A stretch of 64,000 bases of DNA from Advenella incenata (GTDB taxonomy: Bacteria > Pseudomonadota > Gammaproteobacteria > Burkholderiales > Burkholderiaceae_B): assembly GCF_004217095.1 (NCBI RefSeq), contig NZ_SHKO01000001.1, positions 124,001-188,000 of the forward strand, given 5' to 3'. Position 1 is the stretch's first letter; every line of letters begins with the position of its first letter. Below are positions 51,368 through 60,155 of the stretch, piece after piece. The notes below the pieces were generated by a model. The model was not told the origin of the DNA, did not search any database, and saw only the letters and a program-made list of their open reading frames with translations. The translations under genes and the position numbers were made by a program.

Positions 51368-52414
51368 TCACACGCTCCATGCTGCCTTGGTCGCCAGCGC
51401 ACATTCATGCATCACGGTCAGTGCGCGTTGCGTTGTTTCAGAACCCAGTACGAACGGATTGGGCTCGCCCTTTTTCATCTGTGCCAGTTTGATGTCGGCC
51501 AGATCCATGCCGCTGTGATTGGACAAGAACACGTCTATGTTCTGCTTGCCAGCCATATCACGCACCCGGGCGGTCGCATCAATATACGCCTGCAGGCGTT
51601 CCATGCGGTTAGGCTGCTTGCCAAAATTGAATGATGTGCCGCCCCACAGGAAGGCTCGGTGGCTTTTGCTGCCACTTTTGGCGTCAAACGCCACCGAGAT
51701 CGTGCCCATGGTGTGGCCCGGTGTCAGCACGATATCAACGGTGGTGTCGCCCAGTGTCAGCTTGGCGCCGTCTTCTACGACTACATCTCGCTTGGGCGGA
51801 CGACCCCAGCTGGGCACTTCGAACTCCAGCTTGGTTTCCATCATGGTCCAGTCGGCTTCGCTGGCAATGATTTTCGGATGAAAATGCTCCACCAGATAAT
51901 TGGCGCCGCCATAGTGGTCACCATGGCCATGCGTGATAACGACCATCTTGATCTGCGCCGGATCCAGGCCCAGCTTGCGCATGCCGGCGGCGATCACATT
52001 TTTGGCATCATCAGCATTGTTCATTGCATCGATCAGGATGATGCCGTCGGATGTGGTGATGGCCCAGGCACTGACCCATTTGCCGCCGACGAAATACAGG
52101 TTATCGAAAGCCTGGCCGGGCGGTGGTGCAGGTTGCGCCATCAGCTCCTGGATCGATGGACCTTTTTTGGCACTGGCCGGCAAGGCAACGTCACCCAGTT
52201 TTAGCAATTGTTTGAGATCGTTTCCGGCAGCGGCGCGCGCTGCAGTCAGATGGCGCTGCACATCTGGCGACTGGGCTGCGGCAGGCGAAATGTTTAACGC
52301 GTAGGTTGCGCAGCAGGCGCAGCCGGCTGCCAGAAAGTAACGCCTGCCAGACGATGCGACTGCGTCATCGCTCGGGGTATCGCTGTTGTTGATCCATGAT
52401 CTGAATAGCCGCAT
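51368..52414 (-). CDS. Exported metallo-beta-lactamase-fold hydrolase
   Basis: 348 residues. Zinc ligands H162, H164, D166 and H167 in THGHGDHYGG, and a later His in LTPGHTMGTIS. The long N-terminus carries S-G-R-R-Y-F-L-A-A-G (about 22-31), close to the Tat consensus, then a Cys-rich hydrophobic stretch and a cut near AAAQS (44-49). It resembles subclass B3-like exported hydrolases, but antibiotic hydrolysis cannot be claimed. ATG 52414 with CAGGAG upstream is preferred to 52504. It stands alone, convergent with the GntR gene. Confidence 0.85.
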   Translation of the reverse strand: MRLFRSWINNSDTPSDDAVASSGRRYFLAAGCACCATYALNISPAAAQSPDVQRHLTAARAAAGNDLKQLLKLGDVALPASAKKGPSIQELMAQPAPPPGQAFDNLYFVGGKWVSAWAITTSDGIILIDAMNNADDAKNVIAAGMRKLGLDPAQIKMVVITHGHGDHYGGANYLVEHFHPKIIASEADWTMMETKLEFEVPSWGRPPKRDVVVEDGAKLTLGDTTVDIVLTPGHTMGTISVAFDAKSGSKSHRAFLWGGTSFNFGKQPNRMERLQAYIDATARVRDMAGKQNIDVFLSNHSGMDLADIKLAQMKKGEPNPFVLGSETTQRALTVMHECALATKAAWSV

Positions 52415-52708
52415 TAGAGTCTCCTGTTGTAGTGTTTGAGCTAACGTGCTGTACGACGCAGGCTTGCGGCGCCAGTCAATTATAGACAGATCACGGTCGC
52501 TCATGAGGCTACGTCAAATTTTCCAACGTCTTGCCGAATGAATCGTTGGTGCACACAGGCAGCTACGACCATCAACCGACATTCGCTTTCTGTTGATTAA
52601 AATAACGTCAAGGCGACCATCGGGCAAGCCGCCAGGTCGGGTTTGGCAGCTATAATTGTGCCAATATTTTTAACTATTCGCAGTTCACGATCTATAGGAA
52701 TTAATTCG

Positions 52709-54163
52709 ATGAATAAAGCCGCAATCGTAGCCGGTGTTGTTGTAGCCGCTGGCGCAATCTGGACCGGATCAAGCTGGTATCTTGGTACGCAGGTCCAGGA
52801 GCGACTTGACGACTATCTGGCCAAAACTAACGAGTATCTGAAAAAAGAAGGCGACGGACGAGTCAGTATGGAGCCGGTCAGTTATGACAAGGGCGTTTTC
52901 TCGTCTGACGCGGTATATAAAGTCAAATTGAACATTCCGGAAATGTCGGCCCTGCCCAAGGAAGTTCTGCTCAAAAGCCACATCGAACACGGGCCGATAT
53001 CGCTTAACGCCTTGTTGCGGGGTGAATTTGTCACCGGATACGCAGCCGCGTCAACCACGCTGGTCAACGACGACAAGACCAAGCCACTGTATGACGCAGC
53101 AGGCGGCAAAGAACCGTACGTGCAAAGCGATCGCATTGATTTTTCAGGAAATGTGCATTCCGTCGCCAAAATAGAGGCACTGGATGCGACTGTTGGAGAG
53201 GGCGCCTTCAAGTCCCAGCCGATAACGGCAACGTCGGTTGTAGACAAGGACTTTACCAAAATTGATATGACGTTCGACCTTCCCGAGGCGAGCCTGACCA
53301 ACTATGCCAATGTTGACTTTTCCGTCAAGAACGTGACGGGACAGGCCAATTCCAGCAAAACTGCGTCCGGCCTATTCGTGGGTCCGGGTAAAATGAGTAT
53401 CGCCAAGCTTGATATTAAGCCGAAGAACGATAAGACGGTGTCAATCGCCGATTTCAAGATCGATGTGAAAACGGCAGAAGTGGATAATTTCCTGAACCTG
53501 AACGTAGGCTATGATCTTGGCAAGGTGCTGGTTAACAATATCGATTTTGGCGCCATCAAGTTGAATCTCGCCTTTGAACATCTTGACCGGCAGGCGGTGG
53601 ACAAGTTCAGGCAACAGGCCGGATCGCTCAATATCACGCCAGACAACATTGAGCAGCAGGGTGAGCAAATCGAACAGTATTATGCAGAACTGTTCACCAG
53701 TCTGATACGCAACAAGTTGCAGGTACGCGTGTCTCCTTTCTCGTGGAAGACAGCAAACGGGGAAGGTTCACTGGAGGCTTCGGCTAATTTTGATGGCACT
53801 GGCCAGCCTGAGGGACAGACGACGCAAGACACGGCGTTCCTGGCTGAGTCGCTGAAAAAAGTGCAATTTGCTCTGAAAGCCGATACACGCCTGATTCGTG
53901 ATCTCGGGTCCGCCGGTGCTCAGGCCAGTGGTGTAACAGACAAGGCAGCGGCCGACAAGCAAGGCGATGATCTTGCCAGCATGGCAGGGCTCATGACGCA
54001 GACAACGGGTCTTGGGAAATTTGAGAACGGCGTGATCACGAGCGATATTGCGTACGATTCAGCCAAGGATTCAGACGAGAAAATCATGCTGAACGGTGAA
54101 TCAATGAGTGTGATGGAATTGGCCGGCAAAGCGGGTTCTTTATTTATGGGCGCTCCCCACTAA
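52709..54163 (+). CDS. YdgA-like DUF945 family protein
   Basis: 485 residues. One N-terminal hydrophobic helix (about 3-20, AAIVAGVVVAAGAIWTG) acts as a signal anchor. The rest is predicted periplasmic with alternating beta pattern, including SWYLGTQVQERLDDYLAK after the helix, which is the family entry motif, and a FDGTGQPEG region near residue 375. The family is inner-membrane associated and functionally uncharacterised. ATG 52709 follows TAGGAA. The 294-bp region upstream (52415-52708) holds the divergent promoters and no gene. Confidence 0.85.
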   Translation: MNKAAIVAGVVVAAGAIWTGSSWYLGTQVQERLDDYLAKTNEYLKKEGDGRVSMEPVSYDKGVFSSDAVYKVKLNIPEMSALPKEVLLKSHIEHGPISLNALLRGEFVTGYAAASTTLVNDDKTKPLYDAAGGKEPYVQSDRIDFSGNVHSVAKIEALDATVGEGAFKSQPITATSVVDKDFTKIDMTFDLPEASLTNYANVDFSVKNVTGQANSSKTASGLFVGPGKMSIAKLDIKPKNDKTVSIADFKIDVKTAEVDNFLNLNVGYDLGKVLVNNIDFGAIKLNLAFEHLDRQAVDKFRQQAGSLNITPDNIEQQGEQIEQYYAELFTSLIRNKLQVRVSPFSWKTANGEGSLEASANFDGTGQPEGQTTQDTAFLAESLKKVQFALKADTRLIRDLGSAGAQASGVTDKAAADKQGDDLASMAGLMTQTTGLGKFENGVITSDIAYDSAKDSDEKIMLNGESMSVMELAGKAGSLFMGAPH

Positions 54164-54209
54164 CCAGTGCGTCTTGGCCGGGCAGTCCCGGCACGTCCTG
54201 TCACGTAAC

Positions 54210-54237
54210 GGGGGCCAACAGCAAAGTGTTGGACCCC
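54210..54237 (+). terminator. Hairpin downstream of the DUF945 gene
   Basis: GGGGCCAACA (54211-54220) pairs with TGTTGG (54227-54232) and CCCC (54234-54237) with one bulged A. It lies 47 bp after the stop. No T-run follows. Confidence 0.45.
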
Positions 54238-54277
54238 TGATACGGTCTCGGCGGCGTGTAGTTTGCCGTAAGTCGGT

Positions 54278-54685
54278 CTATTGCTTTGTGGCATCCTCAG
54301 GCAGCTTTGCAATGACCTTGATCTCAAAGTCAAAACCATAGAGCCAGGTAACGCCGACGGCTGTCAGCGTGGGATAAGGAGCCTGGCCCCAATACTCGGG
54401 TACGACGTTCCAGATGGTTTCAAATGTCGATTGCGGATCGACCATGAAAACCGTCACGTCAATCACGTCTTCGAAACTGCTGCCCGCTGCCTTCAGAATA
54501 CCGTTCAGGTTATCAAATGCGCGGCGCACCTGCGCCTCCAAATCCGGTTCTGGTGAACCATCCTCCTGGCTGCCGACCTGGCCGGAAACGAACAAAAAGC
54601 CATTGGCCCGAATCGCGGGTGAATAGTGATTCTTGTCATACAGAGCCTGGCGCCCAGGCGGAAAAACGACATCGCGTTTTGTCAT
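54278..54685 (-). CDS. RidA/YjgF-family protein
   Basis: About 135 residues. The family core includes YSPAIRANGFLFVSGQVGSQEDG, the DLEAQVRRAFDNLNGIL helix, and the C-terminal YPTLTAVGVTWLYGFDFEIKVIA. RidA proteins hydrolyse reactive enamines/imines from PLP enzymes, or act on related substrates in catabolic clusters. ATG 54685 with GGAGAGAAG upstream is preferred to 54784. It is divergent from a LysR regulator, which probably controls it. Confidence 0.88.
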   Translation of the reverse strand: MTKRDVVFPPGRQALYDKNHYSPAIRANGFLFVSGQVGSQEDGSPEPDLEAQVRRAFDNLNGILKAAGSSFEDVIDVTVFMVDPQSTFETIWNVVPEYWGQAPYPTLTAVGVTWLYGFDFEIKVIAKLPEDATKQ

Positions 54686-54785
54686 AGCTTCTCTCCATGA
54701 ATGAGTCTGGCAGACTCGACAACTACAATACAGTGATTCTATGTTTTCCGGTTTGACCGATAAACAGGCAAATCTGTCCATCACT

Positions 54786-54802
54786 GTTTGTAAAATACAA
54801 AC
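54786..54802. promoter_or_regulatory. LysR-type operator palindrome
   Basis: GTTTGTA AAA TACAAAC is a perfect 7-bp inverted repeat with a 3-bp centre. It lies 22 bp before the LysR ATG, in the region divergent from the RidA gene. Its T-N11-A pattern fits LysR-type binding sites. Confidence 0.55.
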
Positions 54803-54824
54803 AATCCTCTATCTGGGAACACAC

Positions 54825-55748
54825 ATGGACCGATTCGATGCGATGTGGGCATTTGCCCGAGTGGTGGAAACCGGCAGCTTCACCAAGGCGGCAGAGACGC
54901 TGCATATGAGCCGAACGACCGTCACGCAATTGGTGCAGCAGTTGGAGGCGCGCCTGCGTGTCCGTCTGCTTAACCGGACCACACGCAAGGTCAACGTGAC
55001 CGCCGATGGCGCTGCCTACTATGAGCGGGTGATCAGGTTGCTGGCCGACATGGACGATGCAGAAACCAGCTTGTCCAGCGCAGCGGCATTGCCCCGGGGG
55101 CGGCTGCGAGTCGATGTTCCCAGTCCATTTGCGCGCATGGTGCTGGTGCCGTCGCTGCCGGCATTTCATGCCCGGTATCCGGATATACAACTCGATATGG
55201 GTGTGAGTGACCGTGTGGTGGACCTGATTGACAACAATGTCGATTGTGTTGTGCGTGGGGGCGAACTCACCGATTTGTCCCTGATGGCCCGCCATGTAGG
55301 TGACTTGCAGCTTGGCATTTACGCCGCGCCGGATTATTTGGCACGGGCCGGCGTACCGCAGCATCCCCAGGAGTTGAATACCCCGGGCCATCACGTCGTG
55401 GCGTTCTTGTGGGCACGCACTGGGAAGGCGCTGGCGCCCACCATGCGCTATCGCGATGAACGTGTCACCATACAGGGTAGATACATCCTTTCGGTTGACG
55501 ATGGTAATGCCTACCTGGCGGCCGGTTTGGCCGGCCTGGGGGTGCTGTGGCTGCCTGATTACATGTCCCGGGAGCATGTGGCAACGGGCCAGTTGATCCC
55601 GTTGTTGCAGGAATGGGCGCTGGATCCGATGCCCATGTATGTTGCCTATCCGCCCAATCGGCATGTCAGTGCGAAGCTGCGGGTATTCATTGACTGGGTT
55701 GCACAGCTCATGGCAGCGGATGCACCTGACGCGCAGCGCCAGAGCTAA
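54825..55748 (+). CDS. LysR-family regulator (DsdC/CrgA-like branch)
   Basis: 307 residues. Helix-turn-helix MWAFARVVETGSFTKAAETL followed by HMSRTTVTQLVQQLEARLRVRLLNRTTRKV. Effector domain starts at GRLRVDVPSPFARMVLVPSLPAF, and contains DCVVRGGELTDLSLMARHVG, typical of the large CrgA/AaeR-like branch. ATG 54825 fits the family length. It is divergent from the RidA gene and has a palindrome in the shared promoter. Confidence 0.9.
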   Translation: MDRFDAMWAFARVVETGSFTKAAETLHMSRTTVTQLVQQLEARLRVRLLNRTTRKVNVTADGAAYYERVIRLLADMDDAETSLSSAAALPRGRLRVDVPSPFARMVLVPSLPAFHARYPDIQLDMGVSDRVVDLIDNNVDCVVRGGELTDLSLMARHVGDLQLGIYAAPDYLARAGVPQHPQELNTPGHHVVAFLWARTGKALAPTMRYRDERVTIQGRYILSVDDGNAYLAAGLAGLGVLWLPDYMSREHVATGQLIPLLQEWALDPMPMYVAYPPNRHVSAKLRVFIDWVAQLMAADAPDAQRQS

Positions 55749-55846
55749 CAAGCTCTGGGTCCCGCTCCGGATCCTCCTGCAAAACGCCAAGCCAGCATAA
55801 CTTCGCCTTGGCTGAGTAAACAGGAAAAATCGCTTGATTCATTTTG

Positions 55847-55870
55847 ATATTTCCAATATTATTGAAATAT
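55847..55870 (+). promoter_or_regulatory. Candidate ArsR operator overlapping the arsR start
   Basis: ATATTTC (55847-55853) and GAAATAT (55864-55870) are perfect inverted arms with a 10-bp AT-rich centre. The right arm overlaps the arsR ATG (55869). Autoregulation by ArsR is the standard arrangement. Confidence 0.5.
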
Positions 55871-56204
55871 GGAAACGAAAAATGCTATCGCCGCCCTTGC
55901 GGCCCTCGCCCAGGAATCTCGCCTCATGGTGTTCCGACTGCTGATTCAAGCCGGTCCGGCCGGCATGGCAGCCGGAAAAATCAGTGAAGCCGTGGGCATT
56001 GCGCCTTCGTCCTTGTCTTTTCATCTGAAGGAACTCTCGCATGCCGGCATGATTGCGTCGCGGCAGGAGGGCCGGTCTGTCATCTATACGGCAGAGTATG
56101 CAACGGCAGCCAACCTGGTCGCCTTTCTGACAGAGAACTGCTGCAGTGGACAAGACTGCGATCTGTCTTGTGTGCAAACTGAAAAAGCAACGGAGACAGC
56201 ATGA
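55869..56204 (+). CDS. arsR: Arsenic-responsive ArsR repressor
   Basis: 111 residues. Winged helix-turn-helix [28 protein letters not shown] (about 35-62). The C-terminus carries C91, C92, C97 and C101 ([12 protein letters not shown]), resembling the vicinal C-terminal cysteine As(III) site of the Acidithiobacillus-type ArsR rather than the CVC site in the recognition helix of plasmid R773 ArsR. It heads the four-gene ars operon and overlaps arsH by 4 bp. Confidence 0.93.
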   Translation: METKNAIAALAALAQESRLMVFRLLIQAGPAGMAAGKISEAVGIAPSSLSFHLKELSHAGMIASRQEGRSVIYTAEYATAANLVAFLTENCCSGQDCDLSCVQTEKATETA

Positions 56205-56968
56205 GAACCCGCAGCATTATTGACGCCGATTACCTGCCTGCACTGGATCCGGCCTTCGCATTGAACAGACCGGCTTCGGGCCTGGCGCCAGACTCCCCAC
56301 CCTTGCGCATTCTGCTGTTGTACGGTTCATTGCGCCCCCGCTCTTTTTCCCGTCTATGCGTTGAAGAAGCGGCGCGCATATTGCAGTTTTTTGGCGCTGA
56401 AACCCGAATTTTTGATCCCTCGGATTTGCCCTTGCCGGACCAGGTGGAAAATGATGATCACCCTGCGGTAAAAGCGTTGCGGGAACTCTCAGCGTGGTCA
56501 GAAGGCCAGGTCTGGTGCAGCCCGGAAAGGCATGGTCAGATCACCGGGATCATGAAGGCACAAATAGACCACTTGCCACTGGAAATGGCCGGTATCAGGC
56601 CCACCCAGGGGCGCACATTGGCTGTTATGCAGGTATCGGGTGGGTCCCAGAGCTTCAATGCGGTCAATACCCTGCGTTTGCTTGGCCGTTGGATGCGCAT
56701 GTTCACCATTCCAAATCAGTCCAGCGTGGCCAAAGCCTATCAGGAATTTGATGAGGCGGGGCGTATGAAGCCCTCACCGTATTACGACCGTATTGTTGAC
56801 GTCATGGAAGAGTTAGTGCGCTTTACTGCATTGCTGCGCTCGCATCAGGATGTATTGACCGACCGATATTCCGAACGAAAAGCCAAGGGTCGGATTATCG
56901 ACCCTGCCAGAGATCTTTCATCCATTGCTATTACTCCTCAAACCCAGGCTGAGCGAGAAACATCATGA
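56201..56968 (+). CDS. arsH: ArsH NADPH-dependent FMN reductase/organoarsenical oxidase
   Basis: 255 residues of the flavodoxin-like FMN reductase family. The FMN phosphate loop is [13 protein letters not shown]. ArsH signatures include [33 protein letters not shown] and [25 protein letters not shown]. ArsH oxidises trivalent organoarsenicals to less toxic pentavalent forms using NADPH/FMN. It is cytoplasmic. It overlaps arsR and arsC by 4 bp each, so the operon is tightly coupled. Confidence 0.95.
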   Translation: MRTRSIIDADYLPALDPAFALNRPASGLAPDSPPLRILLLYGSLRPRSFSRLCVEEAARILQFFGAETRIFDPSDLPLPDQVENDDHPAVKALRELSAWSEGQVWCSPERHGQITGIMKAQIDHLPLEMAGIRPTQGRTLAVMQVSGGSQSFNAVNTLRLLGRWMRMFTIPNQSSVAKAYQEFDEAGRMKPSPYYDRIVDVMEELVRFTALLRSHQDVLTDRYSERKAKGRIIDPARDLSSIAITPQTQAERETS

Positions 56969-57471
56969 CCCCGAGAACCTATAACGTGCTTATTCTGTGC
57001 ACGGGCAATTCCGCCCGCAGCATCATGGCCGAAGCGCTTATCAACACGATGGGGCAGGGGCGGTTCAACGCCTTCAGTGCAGGTAGCCACCCAATGGGCA
57101 AGGTAAACCCTTTTGCTGTCGAAAAAACAGAATCAATAGGCTATCCCTCTGAAAAATTGCGCAGTAAAAACTGGGACGAATTCGCAATGGCCGATGCGCC
57201 GATCATGGATTTTGTCATTACGGTATGCGATAACGCCGCAGGCGAGGTCTGCCCCGTGTGGCCAGGAAAGCCCATTACTGCGCATTGGGGATTTGAGGAT
57301 CCGGCAGCGGTAGAGGGGTCCGATGAAGAGAAAAGGCAGGCCTTTGATAAAGCCTTTCGCAACATCATGAATCGTGTTCGTCTTTTTGTGAGCTTGCCCT
57401 TCCATATTCTGGATCAGACGGCCATCAAACACGAGTTATCAAAAATCGGTACCGCCGGCGAGGCGGCATGA
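56965..57471 (+). CDS. arsC: Arsenate reductase, low-molecular-weight phosphatase type
   Basis: 168 residues. P-loop C12-TGNSA-R18-S19 (CxxxxxRS), general acid D112 in FEDPAAV, and the redox cysteines C88 and C96 in [16 protein letters not shown], as in thioredoxin-coupled ArsC of Staphylococcus aureus. It reduces As(V) to As(III), which ACR3 then exports. There is a C-terminal extension of about 25 residues beyond the S. aureus enzyme. It overlaps both neighbours by 4 bp. Confidence 0.94.
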   Translation: MTPRTYNVLILCTGNSARSIMAEALINTMGQGRFNAFSAGSHPMGKVNPFAVEKTESIGYPSEKLRSKNWDEFAMADAPIMDFVITVCDNAAGEVCPVWPGKPITAHWGFEDPAAVEGSDEEKRQAFDKAFRNIMNRVRLFVSLPFHILDQTAIKHELSKIGTAGEAA

Positions 57472-58523
57472 GTGCGTCGAGTAAGGCAGAGCCAGCGCCT
57501 GCGATCAGTGTTTTTGAGCGCTACCTGACACTATGGGTGGCGCTGTGCATTGTGGTTGGCGTATTGCTTGGCCAAGGTTTGCCCAATGTCTTTCGCGCTA
57601 TTGGCGCTATGGAAGTGGCTCGGGTTAATTTGCCTGTCGGCGTGCTGATTTGGGTCATGATTATCCCGATGCTGGTAAAGATTGATTTTTTTGCACTGAA
57701 CCAGGTTACCAGGCACTGGCGTGGTATCGGTATTACACTTTTCATAAACTGGGCCGTCAAGCCGTTTACCATGGCATTTCTCGGGTGGCTTTTCGTGCGA
57801 CACGTTTTTGCGCCTTACCTGCCGGCAGACCAGCTCGATAGCTACATTGCCGGCCTGATTCTGCTGGCGGCCGCGCCGTGTACGGCAATGGTGTTTGTGT
57901 GGAGTCGCCTGACCCAGGGTGATCCTTATTTCACGCTCTCACAGGTTGCATTAAATGATGCGATCATGATCGTGGCATTTGCCCCGATTGTGGGTCTGTT
58001 GCTCGGCCTGTCTTCCATTTCTGTGCCCTGGGATACATTACTGGTTTCAGTGGTGCTTTACATTATCGTGCCGGTCATTCTGGCGCAGATCTGGCGTCGC
58101 TGGCTCCTTAACAAAGGGCAGGCCGCCTACGAGCGGGCCATGCACATCATCGGGCCCTGGTCGATAGTGGCGCTATTGCTTACGCTGGTGCTGCTTTTCG
58201 CCTTTCAGGGCAAGGCCATCATAGCCCAGCCGCTGGTTATTGCGATGCTGGCGGTACCTATCCTGATCCAGGTGTTTTTCAACTCCGGGCTGGCTTACTG
58301 GCTCAATAAAAAGGCCGGAGAAAGCCATGCAGTGGCCTGCCCGTCAGCCCTGATCGGCGCCAGCAATTTCTTCGAACTAGCCGTTGCGGCGGCCATCAGC
58401 CTGTTCGGGTTGCACTCTGGCGCAGCTTTGGCAACGGTCGTGGGGGTATTGGTCGAGGTTCCGGTCATGCTGTTGGTTGTGCGCATCGTGAATCGGACAA
58501 AGCACTGGTACGAGCAAAATTAG
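57468..58523 (+). CDS. acr3: ACR3-family arsenite efflux permease
   Basis: 351 residues with about ten hydrophobic helices. The conserved cysteine lies in LAAAPCTAMVFVWSRLTQGDPYFTL (key residue Cys in APCTAM), required for As(III) transport in the family. The other conserved block is PSALIGASNFFELAVA. The APCTAMVFVWS version fits the ACR3(1) clade. It extrudes arsenite using the proton gradient. It is the last of the overlapping ars genes. Confidence 0.95.
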   Translation: MSASSKAEPAPAISVFERYLTLWVALCIVVGVLLGQGLPNVFRAIGAMEVARVNLPVGVLIWVMIIPMLVKIDFFALNQVTRHWRGIGITLFINWAVKPFTMAFLGWLFVRHVFAPYLPADQLDSYIAGLILLAAAPCTAMVFVWSRLTQGDPYFTLSQVALNDAIMIVAFAPIVGLLLGLSSISVPWDTLLVSVVLYIIVPVILAQIWRRWLLNKGQAAYERAMHIIGPWSIVALLLTLVLLFAFQGKAIIAQPLVIAMLAVPILIQVFFNSGLAYWLNKKAGESHAVACPSALIGASNFFELAVAAAISLFGLHSGAALATVVGVLVEVPVMLLVVRIVNRTKHWYEQN

Positions 58524-58577
58524 TGTTAAATTGCCAATCATCGCGCTGCCCAGGCCGGGGACGCGATGGCCGGTCTT

Positions 58578-58608
58578 AATCAGATAGCCTGGCCGTCAAT
58601 CAGATAGC
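58578..58608 (+). repeat. Short tandem repeat upstream of the MFS gene
   Basis: AATCAGATAGC occurs at 58578-58588 and 58598-58608, a 20-bp period. The flanking GGCCG/TC bases are also partly repeated. It lies 41 bp before the MFS ATG and may be a regulator site or a chance duplication. Confidence 0.4.
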
Positions 58609-58648
58609 TCCGTCGATACCGCGTGAACAGCAGCAAGGATCCGTTCCC

Positions 58649-59872
58649 ATGGCAATAAAACTGGCCCTCCCTGGACAAAAAAGGGAATGGGATCGTCATC
58701 TGGTGGCGGTTATTGCTTCGCTTGGCGTTACGCAAATCATCGGCTACGGCACCCTGTACTATGCCTTCAGTATTCTTGCTTCCGATATGGCTGCAGACCT
58801 GGGCTGGTCGGTTGAGTGGGTTTTTGGTGTCTTGTCTGTGGCGCTGCTTGCTGGCGGCTTGATGGCGCCCTGGATAGGCATATGGATAGACCGGTTCGGA
58901 GCAGGGCGCGTCATGACGCTGGGCTCGGGATTGGCCGCTGTGGCGCTCATTGCATGTGCAGCGGCGGCGAATCATATTGTATTTGTGGTGGCCCTGATCG
59001 CGATTGAAATAACCGCTAATTTGGTGCAGTACGCGGCAGCGTTTGCACTCCTGGTGCAAAAATATCCTCTGACAGCCCAGCGCAGCATCACTTACCTGAC
59101 GTTGATCGGCGGTTTTGCCTCCACTATTTTCTGGCCCATCACAACGGCGTTGCATGCGCAGCTATCGTGGCAAAACGTTTATTATATTTTTGCGGCCATC
59201 AATCTGCTTGTCTGTCTGCCCATTCATGCCTGGCTGGCGCGCGGGGCCCGGCAAGGCAAAACCAGAACGGAATCCGAATTAAAAGTGTTGCCGGGGCGGC
59301 TGGTGGGCTCGGCCCGGCACACCGCCTTTATGCTGATGGTGATTGCGTTCGCGCTGCAATCGCTGGTTGCATCGGCCATATTGGTGCATATGGTGCCGCT
59401 ATTGTCAGGCCTGGGCCTGGGCGCGACGGCTGCCCTGGTGGGGACGCTCTTTGGACCCGCTCAAGTGGCTAGTCGGCTCACCAATATGGTCTTTGGCGGC
59501 AACCTCTCGCCAGTGACGCTTGCCACCGTTGCTTCTGCGCTCATGTGTACCGCCATTGCCGTGCTCAACAGCACTGCGCCCAGTGTCGCCGGTGCTATCA
59601 CTTTTGCAATTTTATTCGGCCTGGGCAACGGCTTGTTCAGTATTGTTGCAGGTACCTTGCCGCTGGTGCTTTTTGGGAGCCAGGGCTACGGCAGATTGCA
59701 GGGGAAAATCACGGCTGCACGTTTGACCGTTTCGGCCGTCGCGCCTTTCGCCCTGGCGTTCGGAATGATTAATATCGGCATTCAGTGGGCGCTGGCAATC
59801 ACCATTGTTTTGGGAGCGGGGGCGATTGTCGCGTACGTGCTGATCAGGCGACTGGAGTCCAAAGTGCAATGA
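58649..59872 (+). CDS. MFS transporter
   Basis: 407 residues with about twelve hydrophobic segments. The opening VTQIIGYGTLYYAFSILASDMAADLGWS and the loop GIWIDRFGAGRVMTLGSGL (motif A-like) mark the major facilitator superfamily, in a branch near putative organic-anion or multidrug porters. It lies 125 bp after acr3 on the same strand, with its own upstream repeat. MFS proteins in ars islands can export organoarsenicals or other arsenic forms, but this one is not similar enough to a known type for me to name it. Confidence 0.88.
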   Translation: MAIKLALPGQKREWDRHLVAVIASLGVTQIIGYGTLYYAFSILASDMAADLGWSVEWVFGVLSVALLAGGLMAPWIGIWIDRFGAGRVMTLGSGLAAVALIACAAAANHIVFVVALIAIEITANLVQYAAAFALLVQKYPLTAQRSITYLTLIGGFASTIFWPITTALHAQLSWQNVYYIFAAINLLVCLPIHAWLARGARQGKTRTESELKVLPGRLVGSARHTAFMLMVIAFALQSLVASAILVHMVPLLSGLGLGATAALVGTLFGPAQVASRLTNMVFGGNLSPVTLATVASALMCTAIAVLNSTAPSVAGAITFAILFGLGNGLFSIVAGTLPLVLFGSQGYGRLQGKITAARLTVSAVAPFALAFGMINIGIQWALAITIVLGAGAIVAYVLIRRLESKVQ

Positions 59873-59890
59873 CTCGGTGCATTGCACTTT
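59861..59890 (+). terminator. Terminator overlapping the MFS stop
   Basis: AAAGTGCAATG (59861-59871) and CATTGCACTTT (59880-59890) form a perfect 11-bp stem with an 8-nt loop, followed by gatttta. The left arm contains the stop codon of the MFS gene. Confidence 0.7.
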
Positions 59891-60155
59891 GATTTTACAT
59901 AGTGCGCTCGCACAAGTCTTCTTTTGGGAGTGTATGGGACTCGTTGGCGCTTTGTGCGTTCTCCGGCAAAGACATGGGAGTATGCATGCAACCAGGCAAG
60001 TCCTGGGCCTTCGCACGCTCCGGACGTCTGGCTACAGAAGAGGTATCCATGAGGGGGATCAGATCAAGATAAGTTTTCATCGTGTTGAATATGCTGAAAC
60101 GGTACTCTGCCTGCGACGAATGCGTTAAAAAATAGGACTTTGCCAGCCAGCTTCT

